NCBI GenBank assembly: GCA_965220345.1
Contig: OZ244822.1
Location: 930,001 to 994,000, forward strand
Length of the DNA: 64,000 bases
Reading direction: 5' to 3'
Origin: Aldehydirespirator sp965220345
GTDB taxonomy: Bacteria; Actinomycetota; Acidimicrobiia; Acidimicrobiales; Aldehydirespiratoraceae
Shown here: one piece after another, positions 56,099 to 64,000 of the stretch
Layout: each line of letters opens with the position of its first letter
How positions within the stretch are numbered: position 1 is the stretch's first letter
Translations under genes and position numbers: made by a program
The notes under the pieces: generated by a model
The model's input: the letters and a program-made list of their open reading frames with translations, nothing else
Database searches by the model: none
Told to the model about the DNA's origin: nothing

Positions 56099-57124
56099 AT
56101 GACTCAGCGCATGGCTCTGTATTTTCAGGACAAACACCCGATCTCTTATGAGATCGAAATGGCCCGCTACGCCGAAGAGCGCGGCATTGACGAGATCTGG
56201 CAGGCCGACACCCGACTGGCTCGCGACTGCGTGGTGATGATGAGCGCTCTGCTGACAGCCACAAAACGTCTCAAGATCGCCAGCGGGGTGCTGCCCATCT
56301 ACACCCGCAACCCGGCAGTCATCGCAGCCACTTGGAGCACCATGCACGAACTCGCCGGTAGCGCGCCCGACGGCAGCAGTCGGGTAATGCTGGGCCTCGG
56401 TGCCTGGTGGGAGCCAATCGCCGGGCGGGTCGGAGTTGATCGCCGCAAACCGCTGCAAGCCATGCGCGAGAACGTTGAAGCAATCCGAGCATTGTTCACC
56501 ATGGAAGAAGTCAGCTACTCCGGTGAATTCGTCCACTTAGACAGGGTTCGCCTGGACGTGGCCTACGGCGACACATCGCCCCGCAACATTCCCATCTACA
56601 TCGGTGCCACCGGTCCCAAGATGTTGGAACTCACCGGTGAAATCGCTGACGGAGCCATGCTCAACTATGTGGTACCCACCGACTACATCCGTGACGCTGT
56701 AGCCCGAGTAGCTACTGGAGCAGAAAAGTCGAACCGAACTATTGCCGATATTGACCGCCCAGAGCTGTTGATCTGCTGCCTTTCTGATGACGATCCCGAA
56801 GAGGCGCTCGCCGTCGGCAAAACTCTGGTGGCTTACTACCTCGGCACTGAGCCTCACATCATGGCGGCCTCTGGGGCTGACCCAGATTTGATCGAAAAAG
56901 TCAAAGAGGTTGTTGGCTGGCCCGCCACCGAAGCCGACTACGCAAAAGCTGTTCCGCTAATCGGCGATGATCTGGTGCGTCGAGTGATGGCTGCGGGCAC
57001 GACCGCGCAGTGCCGTGACAAGGTAGCTGAATACATCGAGGCGGGTGTCACCTGTCCGGTTCTTTATCCGCTCATGGATGACATGAAGCCAGTGATAGAT
57101 GCCTTCGCTAACTGGTCTCCCTAG
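56099..57124 (+). CDS. LLM-class (F420-dependent type) oxidoreductase
   Basis: 341 residues. The bacterial luciferase-like barrel pattern is present: YEIEMARYAEERGIDEIWQA, KRLKIASGVLPIYTRNPAVI, MLGLGAWWEPIAGRVGV, and GATGPKMLELTGEIADGAML. This matches F420-dependent reductases such as the methylenetetrahydromethanopterin reductase-like group. A degenerate run of GTGCTGCRCCTTA units lies just upstream (about 55980-56062). Ribosome site weak. Substrate unknown. Confidence 0.88.
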   Translation: MTQRMALYFQDKHPISYEIEMARYAEERGIDEIWQADTRLARDCVVMMSALLTATKRLKIASGVLPIYTRNPAVIAATWSTMHELAGSAPDGSSRVMLGLGAWWEPIAGRVGVDRRKPLQAMRENVEAIRALFTMEEVSYSGEFVHLDRVRLDVAYGDTSPRNIPIYIGATGPKMLELTGEIADGAMLNYVVPTDYIRDAVARVATGAEKSNRTIADIDRPELLICCLSDDDPEEALAVGKTLVAYYLGTEPHIMAASGADPDLIEKVKEVVGWPATEADYAKAVPLIGDDLVRRVMAAGTTAQCRDKVAEYIEAGVTCPVLYPLMDDMKPVIDAFANWSP

Positions 57125-57184
57125 ACACATGCTGTCGGCACAGTTTGCTGCGTTACCCAATATGGCTTCCTTTTGCTTGTACTT

Positions 57185-58585
57185 GTGAGCGAGTCGTCTG
57201 CTGAACTTGAGTCGGTGTCTGATCTTTTGGTGCATGGCGGAGCGGTTATCACTGTTGATGACGAGGCAACGGTTTGTGACCCAGGGTGGGTCTATACCCG
57301 AGGGAATCAAGTGGCCGAAGTTGGCGACGGTGAGCCTCCCTCGAGGCGCTTACGACAGGCAGCTGAGGTGATTGATGCTGCTGGCTGTGTGGTTATGCCA
57401 GGCATGACCAACGCTCACACTCACCTGTTTCAGACCTTCTTTCGGGGACTGGCTGACGACAAAACCCTGCTTGACTGGCTGCGGGATTGCATCTGGCCAG
57501 CCGCGGTTCATCTTGATGCCGACATCGCCTACGCCGCAGCACGCGCCGCTCTGTTAGAGAACCTTAGAGGCGGTGCCACCACAGTTATTGATCACCAGTA
57601 CATCCATGTCGACGAAGGCATTGACGACGCAGTTTGCAGAGCCGCCGATGAACTAGGGATGCGTTTTCTGCTGGCCTACGGATGGGCTGACCGCAACTAC
57701 CAAACAAAGCTGCAACAGACCGCTCAGCAAGCCGTGGACTGCGCCGATGCGCTCCGCAGAAAATGGGACGGATGCCACGAAGATCGGATACGAGTGGAGT
57801 TAGCTCCGCTGATCCCGTGGGGATGCTCCGACGAAGCAATGCGAGTCACTGTGGCCGCAGCTCGTAGTTGGGGTAGAGGCACCCACATCCACTGCGCGGA
57901 GACCCAAACCGAAGTTGAAATGAGTCTCCAAGAACGAGGCATGCGTCATGTGGGATGGCTTGACTCTCTCGGTGTGCTGGGTCCTGACGTGCAGCTGGCA
58001 CACACTATTTGGGTTGAGGATGCCGAACTGGACTTGATCGCATCCAGCGGCTCAATAGTGGTGCATTGCCCGGTGTCCAACATGTATCTGGCATCGGGAG
58101 TGGCCCCGGTTGCGGCTATGAAAAAACGGGGCATCACAGTGGCGCTAGCTAGTGACGGGCCAGGCAGCAACAACCGTCAAGACATGTTCGAGGTTCTCAA
58201 AGCAACTGCGCTGCTTCAAAAAGTGCATCACCTTGATGCTTTAGTGCTGCAACCTCACGAAGTGATTCGTATGGCCTGTCGCGGCGGGGCGGGCGCGTTC
58301 GGGATGCCCAACGCTTTCGGCATGATCGCAGCTGGACAGAGAGCCGACTTCTTGGTGGTGGATCTGCGTTCGCCGTTTGTGGCACCGGTACACCGTTTGG
58401 AGAGCGCCGTTGTTTACAACGTCACCCCGCGAGATGTGCGTGATGTTTTCATTGACGGTCGCGTTGTGTTGCGCGACCGAAATCTGCTTATCGCAGACGA
58501 GAACCAGATCATGGCCGAAGCCCAAGATGCGGCCCGTCGACTGTTCACACGAGCCGGAATCGCTTCAAGAGTCACACGAAACTAA
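57185..58585 (+). CDS. Amidohydrolase, nucleobase deaminase type (TRZ/ATZ family)
   Basis: 466 residues from GTG 57185; TTG 57173 in frame is an alternative. Metal ligands: MPGMTNAHTHLFQTFFRG near residue 80, HIHCAETQTEVEM, the next His in VQLAHTIWVED, and the Asp in ALASDGPGSNNRQDM. Relatives include 8-oxoguanine, guanine, atrazine-type and adenosylhomocysteine deaminases. It is distinct from the MtaD-like enzyme at 45277. The stop lies 106 bases before hemA, so it might be read into the hem operon. Confidence 0.85.
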   Translation: MSESSAELESVSDLLVHGGAVITVDDEATVCDPGWVYTRGNQVAEVGDGEPPSRRLRQAAEVIDAAGCVVMPGMTNAHTHLFQTFFRGLADDKTLLDWLRDCIWPAAVHLDADIAYAAARAALLENLRGGATTVIDHQYIHVDEGIDDAVCRAADELGMRFLLAYGWADRNYQTKLQQTAQQAVDCADALRRKWDGCHEDRIRVELAPLIPWGCSDEAMRVTVAAARSWGRGTHIHCAETQTEVEMSLQERGMRHVGWLDSLGVLGPDVQLAHTIWVEDAELDLIASSGSIVVHCPVSNMYLASGVAPVAAMKKRGITVALASDGPGSNNRQDMFEVLKATALLQKVHHLDALVLQPHEVIRMACRGGAGAFGMPNAFGMIAAGQRADFLVVDLRSPFVAPVHRLESAVVYNVTPRDVRDVFIDGRVVLRDRNLLIADENQIMAEAQDAARRLFTRAGIASRVTRN

Positions 58586-58691
58586 GGCCGCTCTCAAGAG
58601 GTCAAGTGCATCGCTAGCCAGCAGCGTCGCTGCGAAGCCAGGCGTAGCTGCGATAATTCGCTCGCGTTCAACGGCGATAACATTCGCGTTG

Positions 58692-59951
58692 ATGTCGCTT
58701 GTGGTGGTGGGCTGTAATCACCGTTCCGCGTCGCTTGACCTGCTCGAGCGACTCACTGTCGCGCCTGACGATTTGCCGAAAGCTTTGCATGAGCTTTCCT
58801 TAGCGGAGCATCTCAGCGAGTCGGTTCTTGTGTCAACCTGCAACCGTGTTGAGGTTTACGCCTACGCCGAACGTTTCCACGGCGGTTACGGCGAGATCCG
58901 TGAGATGCTGGCCTGTCATTCGGGTTTGCCGCCGGAAACGATCAGCGACGAACTTTACGCATATCACGACAGCGAAGCGGTGCGGCATCTGTTCACCGTG
59001 GCTGCAGGACTTGATTCGGCGGTTACCGGCGAGCATGAAATCCTTGGGCAAATACGCGACTCTTGGCAGGCAGCACGCAGTGAAGGCACTGTTGGCGCTG
59101 TTTTGGAACCCTTATTCCGCTTGGCGGTGCAATCAGGCAAAAAAGTTCGCAGCAGCACTGGCATCTCCCGTGGCGTTGCCTCGCTGTCTCATGCTGCGGT
59201 GGCATTAGCCGCGAAACGTCTAGGAGGATTAGCTGGGCAGCGGATAGTGGTGCTCGGCGCAGGCGAAGTCGCTTCGGGAACTCTCAAATCGCTTGCTGGC
59301 AGTGAAGCCGCAGATATTGCGGTCATTAGTCGCACCGTGTCGCGAGCCGAAGCGGCAGCGCAGCTGTGTGGCGGTCGAGCCTTGGCGATGGCTGACCTTG
59401 ACGAAGCTCTGGCAGAAGCCGATCTGGTGATCACCACCACCGGTGCCACCGAAATGCTGCTTGAGCACGGCCATGTCTCACAGGTCATGGCTCGACGAAC
59501 CAGCAGCGAACTGTTGATCCTTGATCTTGCCGTGCCCCGCGATGTTGACAGTGCTGTGGGTGAACTTACTGGAGTGACTCTGCTCAACATGGATGACCTG
59601 ACCCGCTTTGTTGCACAGCAACGCGCTGGCCGAGACCAGGAAATCAATTCAGCCCAAGCGATCATTGACGAAGCCGTGCAGCAGTATCAGCTTGAAGTTT
59701 CGGCTCGTGAGGTTGCTCCACTTATTGCGTCGCTGCGAGCACGCGCTGAAGGAGTCAGCAGCAAAGAAATGCAGCGTCATGCGATGCGTCTAAAAGATCT
59801 TTCTCCACAACAACACGAGGCGGTGGAGTCGCTTGTTCATGGAGTGGTCAACAAGCTCTTGCATGAGCCGACGGTCAGATTGAAAGCCGCTGCAGGCCAT
59901 GCCCGCGGTGACCGGCTTGCCGAGGCGTTGCGCGACCTTTTTGATCTTTAG
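58692..59951 (+). CDS. hemA: Glutamyl-tRNA reductase
   Basis: 419 residues from ATG 58692 (MSLVVVGCNHRSASLDLLER). The open frame upstream overlaps the amidohydrolase gene and is not conserved. The catalytic Cys is Cys50 in VSTCNRVEVYAY, as in other HemA proteins. Further motifs: TVAAGLDSAVTGEHEILGQI, the NADPH fold VVLGAGEVASGT, LAVPRDVDSAV and the dimerisation domain. It makes glutamate-1-semialdehyde from charged tRNA, the first step of tetrapyrrole synthesis. It heads the hem gene run. Confidence 0.95.
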   Translation: MSLVVVGCNHRSASLDLLERLTVAPDDLPKALHELSLAEHLSESVLVSTCNRVEVYAYAERFHGGYGEIREMLACHSGLPPETISDELYAYHDSEAVRHLFTVAAGLDSAVTGEHEILGQIRDSWQAARSEGTVGAVLEPLFRLAVQSGKKVRSSTGISRGVASLSHAAVALAAKRLGGLAGQRIVVLGAGEVASGTLKSLAGSEAADIAVISRTVSRAEAAAQLCGGRALAMADLDEALAEADLVITTTGATEMLLEHGHVSQVMARRTSSELLILDLAVPRDVDSAVGELTGVTLLNMDDLTRFVAQQRAGRDQEINSAQAIIDEAVQQYQLEVSAREVAPLIASLRARAEGVSSKEMQRHAMRLKDLSPQQHEAVESLVHGVVNKLLHEPTVRLKAAAGHARGDRLAEALRDLFDL

Positions 59952-60013
59952 TCACATAGTGGGCACCGAAACGCTCGAATGGATGGCTCCATCTAGCATT
60001 TCGGTAGTGCCGT

Positions 60014-60093
60014 GATGACTACCCTGGCTCTGCGATGACTTTGGCCGTGCTGCAATGACTCTGGCCGTGCTGCGATGACTCAGACAGTGCTGC
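60014..60093 (+). repeat. Four 20-bp tandem repeats forming micro-ORFs before and into hemC
   Basis: Units begin at 60014, 60034, 60054 and 60074 (GATGACTTTGGCCGTGCTGC and relatives). Each contains an ATG; the seven-codon frames MTTLALR (60015-60038), MTLAVLQ (60035-60058) and MTLAVLR (60055-60078) each end in TGA overlapping the next ATG. The last ATG (60075) is the hemC start, whose first codons (MTQTVLR) are the fourth unit. Confidence 0.85.
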
Positions 60094-60974
60094 GGATCGC
60101 TACTCGTGGCAGCCCGCTAGCGCTTCGACAAACCGACATAGTGGCTGGGCTACTCACCACAGCAACTGGAATGGCATCTGAGCCGCTGATCGTGTCAACC
60201 AGCGGTGACCGGCGAGCCTCCACAGCGATTCACGCAATGGGCGGCAAAGGCGTTTTCGTGAAGGAAGTTCAAAATGCCGTGCTAAACCGTCGGGCGGATT
60301 TGGCGGTGCATTCAGCCAAAGACCTGCCTTCGGTTACTCCTGAGGGTCTGGTGCTAGCAGCGATACCTGAACGCGGTGCTCCTCAGGATGCTCTGGTGGG
60401 ATACCCGTTTAAAGAGCTACCCCAAGGTGCCACAGTGGCCACTGGATCAGTGAGACGCAAAGCGCAGCTCGCCTGGCTGCGACCCGATCTGCGTTTTGCG
60501 GAATTGCGTGGCAACATTGCGACCAGACTGGCAAAAGCCGATGCCTTTGATGCCATCGTTATGGCCGCTGTTGCGCTGCAACGTTTGGAGATCCAGCGTG
60601 ATGACCTAGATGTACTCGCGGCTGATGTTTTTGTGCCTCAAGTTGGACAGGGTGCTATCGCAGTGGAATGCCGAGCTGATGACCAGCGGCTGCTAGAAAC
60701 TCTACAAGCTGTGCAGCATCAACCCAGCCGACTCGCTGTTGATGCAGAGCGAGCTTTTTTGGCAGAGCTGGGAGGCGATTGCGACCTGCCAGCAGGTGCT
60801 CATGCCATCCATACCAGCGAAGGCTTGGAGTTGACCGCCATCTTGGCATCACCCGATGGCAAAGTCTTGCTGCGCGAGACACAACACGGTGCTCAACCCG
60901 AAACATTGGGACAGCAAACAGCGCGGTGTCTACTAGATGACTGTGGCGGTCAAGCGCTGCTAGAAAACCAATGA
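60075..60974 (+). CDS. hemC: Porphobilinogen deaminase (hydroxymethylbilane synthase)
   Basis: 299 residues. Start MTQTVLRIATRGSPLALRQT matches the family. The Asp region HSAKDLPSV and Arg-rich GSVRRKAQL are present. The cofactor-bearing Cys lies in ELGGDCDLPAGAHA near residue 240. It condenses four porphobilinogen units into hydroxymethylbilane. The start codon lies in the last unit of a 20-bp tandem array and is coupled to three micro-ORFs. 123 bases separate it from hemA, so the array may tune expression. Confidence 0.95.
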   Translation: MTQTVLRIATRGSPLALRQTDIVAGLLTTATGMASEPLIVSTSGDRRASTAIHAMGGKGVFVKEVQNAVLNRRADLAVHSAKDLPSVTPEGLVLAAIPERGAPQDALVGYPFKELPQGATVATGSVRRKAQLAWLRPDLRFAELRGNIATRLAKADAFDAIVMAAVALQRLEIQRDDLDVLAADVFVPQVGQGAIAVECRADDQRLLETLQAVQHQPSRLAVDAERAFLAELGGDCDLPAGAHAIHTSEGLELTAILASPDGKVLLRETQHGAQPETLGQQTARCLLDDCGGQALLENQ

Positions 60975-60998
60975 CTAGGCGACAGTTGCTGACGACAA

Positions 60999-61793
60999 AT
61001 GACTGAAATCCCCGACAATCAAGCGCTCGAACTGTTGGCGGGTGTGCGTGTAGCGGTTTGTAGGCCAGAGGAACAAGCTCACAGTTTGGTTGAAGGTCTT
61101 GAGGCTCTGGGGGCTGAGGTCGTGAAAATACCGCTGATCGCTATTGCTGATCCAGACGACGGAGGTGCTGCACTGCAAGCAGCTATGGCTCAACTCAAGC
61201 GTGGTGACTGGCTGGTGCTGACTAGCCCTAATGGTGCTGAGCGAGCCGCAGCGCAAGTTGCGGTGGCATCAGGGGTCAAAATAGCTGCGATCGGGCCCGG
61301 CACCGCCGCTCGGGCTCAAGATCTGGGATTCAAGATTGATTTGGTGCCTGAGAGGTCAATCGCTGAAGGACTCATGGCAGAGTTCCCTGCACCAGACGCT
61401 GACCACGGTGGCTTAGTGGTGCTAGCACGAGCCGCAGTGGCACGCACGGTGCTGCCCGATCAGCTGCGAACGGCTGGTTGGAAAGTGCTTGACGTGGCTG
61501 CCTATCAGAACGTAGCCGTGCATTTGACCGATGAGCAGCGGCGTATGGTGCAGGCATGTAATGCTGTGGTGTTCACCTCGTCTTCTACGGTTAATCGCCT
61601 AGTGGCTGAGATAGGTTTGGATATGGTTCCGCCTCTAGTTGTTTCGATTGGGCCAGCAACATCAGCAACCGCTATCGAGCTGGGTCTCACGGTGACTGTT
61701 GAAGCCGAACAGCACACCGTTGCGGGATTGATATCAGCATTGCAAGCCCACGCCCGCACCCGCACCCAAGCCAAAACCCAAGCCAAGACTTAG
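60999..61793 (+). CDS. hemD: Uroporphyrinogen-III synthase
   Basis: 264 residues, 24 bases after hemC. The low conservation usual for HemD is seen, but the pattern is right: VAVCRPEEQAHSLVEGLEAL, WLVLTSPNGAERAA, IAAIGPGTAARAQDLG, VVFTSSSTVNRLV and VVSIGPATSATAIELG. It closes and inverts the D ring of hydroxymethylbilane. The C-terminus ends in a short Thr/Gln/Lys repeat (RTRTQAKTQAKT) created by a duplicated codon group. Confidence 0.88.
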   Translation: MTEIPDNQALELLAGVRVAVCRPEEQAHSLVEGLEALGAEVVKIPLIAIADPDDGGAALQAAMAQLKRGDWLVLTSPNGAERAAAQVAVASGVKIAAIGPGTAARAQDLGFKIDLVPERSIAEGLMAEFPAPDADHGGLVVLARAAVARTVLPDQLRTAGWKVLDVAAYQNVAVHLTDEQRRMVQACNAVVFTSSSTVNRLVAEIGLDMVPPLVVSIGPATSATAIELGLTVTVEAEQHTVAGLISALQAHARTRTQAKTQAKT

Positions 61794-61841
61794 ATGAGAG
61801 CGACTCAACTAGGCGGCGATGGTGCTAGGTAGCCTCGCAGG

Positions 61842-62822
61842 GTGAGTTTCCCTCAACGCCGGATGCGGCGACTGCGCCGAACTCCGGCTTTGCGGCGGCT
61901 AGTGACAGAGCATCGGCTGCATCCCGGTGACCTGATAGCGCCGCTGTTTGTGCGAGAAGGAATTGATGAGCCGCAGCCGATCGCGTCGATGCCTGGACAG
62001 TTTCAACACACACGTCAGTCGCTGCGAACCGAGGTGGCTGAGCTTCATGCTTTAGGGGTCGGTGCCGTCATGCTTTTTGGGGTGCCTCAACACAAAGACT
62101 CAATCGGTTCACAAGCCTGGAACTCTGAGGGGATCGTGCAGCTTGCGTTAGCCGACCTTCGTGATGATCTAGGCGACGACATTGTGCTAATGGCTGATCT
62201 ATGTATGGACGAATACACCGATCACGGACATTGCGGCGTGATTGATGGTCACGGCAACGTTGACAACGATGCCACTTTGGAGGTTTATGCACGTATCGCC
62301 GTAGCTCAAGCTTCCGCAGGCGCGGACATTGTGGCTCCGTCAGGAATGATGGACGGTCAAGTTGCAGCAATCCGTGACGCATTGGACGGATCGGGTTTCA
62401 ACCAGACAGCGATCCTGGCGTATGCCGCCAAATACGCCACCGCGCTTTACGGGCCGTTCCGTGACGCGGTGGGTGTAACCATCGCTTCAGGTGGTGACCG
62501 GCGCACCTATCAACAAGACGTGTCCGGCACTCGCGAAGCTCTAGCAGAAATACGGCTTGATCTGGCTGAAGGAGCCGACATGGTGATGGTTAAACCGGCT
62601 TTGTCGTTCCTAGATGTGATCGCAGCAGCACGGCCGCTTTGTGATGTTCCGTTGGCCGCTTATCACGTTTCGGGGGAATACTCAATGGTGTGCGCCGCAG
62701 CAGAGCGAGGCTGGCTCGACTTGGACGCAGTAGCTCACGAGCATGTGCTAGCCATTCGACGTGCTGGAGCTGACCTAGTGCTTACTTATTTTGCCCGACA
62801 ACTAGCTGAGGACATGCAATGA
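61842..62822 (+). CDS. hemB: Delta-aminolevulinic acid dehydratase (porphobilinogen synthase)
   Basis: 326 residues from GTG 61842. Metal-site segment LMADLCMDEYTDHGHCG has two Cys and an Asp where strictly zinc-dependent enzymes have three Cys, a mixed type known in actinobacteria. The Schiff-base lysines lie in YAAKYATALYG and VMVKPALSFLD. Two aminolevulinate molecules are joined to porphobilinogen. Operon position between hemD and hemL, 48 and 49 bases apart. Confidence 0.95.
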   Translation: MSFPQRRMRRLRRTPALRRLVTEHRLHPGDLIAPLFVREGIDEPQPIASMPGQFQHTRQSLRTEVAELHALGVGAVMLFGVPQHKDSIGSQAWNSEGIVQLALADLRDDLGDDIVLMADLCMDEYTDHGHCGVIDGHGNVDNDATLEVYARIAVAQASAGADIVAPSGMMDGQVAAIRDALDGSGFNQTAILAYAAKYATALYGPFRDAVGVTIASGGDRRTYQQDVSGTREALAEIRLDLAEGADMVMVKPALSFLDVIAAARPLCDVPLAAYHVSGEYSMVCAAAERGWLDLDAVAHEHVLAIRRAGADLVLTYFARQLAEDMQ

Positions 62823-62871
62823 CAGCAACGCTGCCGACACGGACAGTTCCCACAGCACAACTGGATTATTT

Positions 62872-64000
62872 GTGAGTCGCAACAACTCAAATGAGGCGGC
62901 TGCTAGCAGCGAGATCCTTTTCGAGCGCGCTACTAAGGTCATTCCTGGGGGGGTGAATTCACCGGTGCGAGCTTTTCGCTCGGTGGGTGGCACTCCCTAT
63001 TTCGTGGACCGTGCCGAGGGGCCGTTCGTTTATGACGTTGACGGTCGGCGTTACATCGACTATGTGCAAAGCTACGGCCCGCAAATAGCTGGACATGCTC
63101 ATCCAGCGGTGGTTGCTGCCGTTCAGCAGGCAGCGCAGCGAGGCACAAGCTACGGAGCACCTACTCGAGGCGAAGTGCTGATCGCCGAAGAGATACGCGC
63201 CCGCGTGGAAGGCATAGAGATGGTGCGGCTCACCAGCAGCGGCACCGAAGCAGCAATGTCAGCGGTGCGCTTAGCGCGCGGTGTAACCGGACGTGACAAA
63301 GTCGTGAAATTCGCGGGCTGCTATCACGGTCACAGCGACGCTCTGTTAGTCGCTGGTGGTTCGGGGGTGGCTCAGCAGGGACTGGCAGGTAGCGAAGGGG
63401 TCACTTCTGGTGCCGTAGCTGACACTGTTGTCGCTCCTTACAACGTGATACCCGAGCTTGATGAGTCGGTGGCTGTGGTTTGCGTTGAACCTGTGGCAGC
63501 CAACATGGGTTTGGTCGCCCCTAAGCCGGATTTTTTGCAGGGTTTGCGGCGTGCCTGTGACGAGGTTGGCGCAATGCTGCTTTTTGATGAAGTGATCACC
63601 GGGTTTCGTTTGTGTCGGGGTGGGGCATCGCAATGGTTCGGAGTGAAACCCGATGTTTGGTGTTTCGGCAAGGTCATCGGCGGTGGCTTGCCAGTAGGAG
63701 CGTTCGGGGCTTCCGAAGCCATCATGTCAGGACTGGCACCGCTGGGAGCCGTGTATCAGGCTGGCACCCTTTCAGGCAATCCGCTGGCTACCGCGGCTGG
63801 CCTTGCCGTGCTGGAGTTGCTCACCGATGACGCCTACCAGCAGCTTGAATCCAGAGTCATGGCGCTTCAGGAGGGTTTGACTCAGGCTTTTGCGGCGGCA
63901 GGGGTTCCGGCGGTACTGCCTCGGGTGGGGCCGTTGCTGGGATTGTTTTTCACCAAGCGTGAGCCTCATGACTTCGACACTGCTTCCGCGGCCGCCGACA
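62872..64000 (+). CDS. hemL: Glutamate-1-semialdehyde 2,1-aminomutase (cut by window end)
   Basis: 376 codons are visible from GTG 62872 and the frame is open at the window edge; family length is about 430. Motifs: VIPGGVNSPVRAF near residue 25, MVRLTSSGTEAAMSAVRLAR, KFAGCYHGHSDALLV, the Asp in LLFDEVITGFR, and the PLP-binding Lys in CFGKVIGGGLPVGAFG. It converts the HemA product to aminolevulinate. The last gene of the hem run in view. Confidence 0.95.
   Translation, partial: MSRNNSNEAAASSEILFERATKVIPGGVNSPVRAFRSVGGTPYFVDRAEGPFVYDVDGRRYIDYVQSYGPQIAGHAHPAVVAAVQQAAQRGTSYGAPTRGEVLIAEEIRARVEGIEMVRLTSSGTEAAMSAVRLARGVTGRDKVVKFAGCYHGHSDALLVAGGSGVAQQGLAGSEGVTSGAVADTVVAPYNVIPELDESVAVVCVEPVAANMGLVAPKPDFLQGLRRACDEVGAMLLFDEVITGFRLCRGGASQWFGVKPDVWCFGKVIGGGLPVGAFGASEAIMSGLAPLGAVYQAGTLSGNPLATAAGLAVLELLTDDAYQQLESRVMALQEGLTQAFAAAGVPAVLPRVGPLLGLFFTKREPHDFDTASAAAD

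Noticed and set aside
56030..56536. 168-codon minus-strand frame opposite the LLM oxidoreductase
   Set aside because: Fully antisense to a gene with clear family motifs.

Overview
The window looks like a chromosomal piece of a moderately GC-rich actinobacterium, most plausibly of the class Acidimicrobiia. This is an inference from gene content. Two DUF222-HNH endonucleases (the '13E12' type), an F420-type luciferase-like oxidoreductase, FCD-type GntR and PucR regulators, and lipoproteins with a Cys-Gly-Asp-rich mature start all fit actinobacteria. No rRNA, tRNA or CRISPR array was seen.

Region 1 (1-15.1 kb) is accessory DNA. It holds a three-gene TIGR04255 / HTH / unknown cassette lying between two direct repeats, an antitoxin with a broken PIN toxin, and two DUF222-HNH genes pointing away from each other. 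Between those two genes are an HNH remnant, an ATPase of the DUF4143 type with a 23-bp iteron-like array at its promoter, an OLD-like ATPase/TOPRIM protein, and a lipoprotein with a long Gly-Ser tract. About 1.2 kb of non-coding direct repeats follow. Several accessory genes appear to be leaderless: a TAnnnT -10 box lies 6-8 nt before the start codon.

Region 2 (15-32.6 kb) is metabolic. It has an SDR, a GlcG-like protein with a complete Dpp/Opp-type ABC transporter, an MFS carrier, a candidate small RNA, an oxalate-CoA-ligase-like enzyme coupled to a ketopantoate-reductase-like enzyme, a separate oligopeptide-type binding lipoprotein, a second MFS carrier and an FCD GntR regulator. GTATAC-centred palindromes before the Dpp genes and before the binding protein may be the GntR operators. 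A phosphohexomutase/phosphopentomutase-DeoC fusion closes this part.

Region 3 (32.6-46.6 kb) looks like a nucleoside and hydantoin utilisation cluster. It contains a ribose/nucleoside-type ABC transporter, a PucR regulator, an M19 dipeptidase, HyuA + DUF917, DeoD purine nucleoside phosphorylase and an MtaD-like deaminase. A small island with gene remnants and an XRE-ImmA/IrrE pair interrupts it at 38.2-40.5 kb.

Region 4 (46.7-58.6 kb) has a glycine-betaine ABC transporter with a double-length permease and a divergent binding protein. Miscellaneous enzymes follow: creatininase family, beta-propeller lipoprotein, DinB-like, PPOX, flavodoxin-like, RidA, LLM oxidoreductase and amidohydrolase.

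Region 5 (58.7-64 kb) is the early tetrapyrrole operon hemA-hemC-hemD-hemB-hemL, the last gene cut by the window end. Short tandem duplications (13-150 bp units) recur through the whole window. At two gene junctions they create chains of ATGA-coupled micro-ORFs, before hemC and before dppF.
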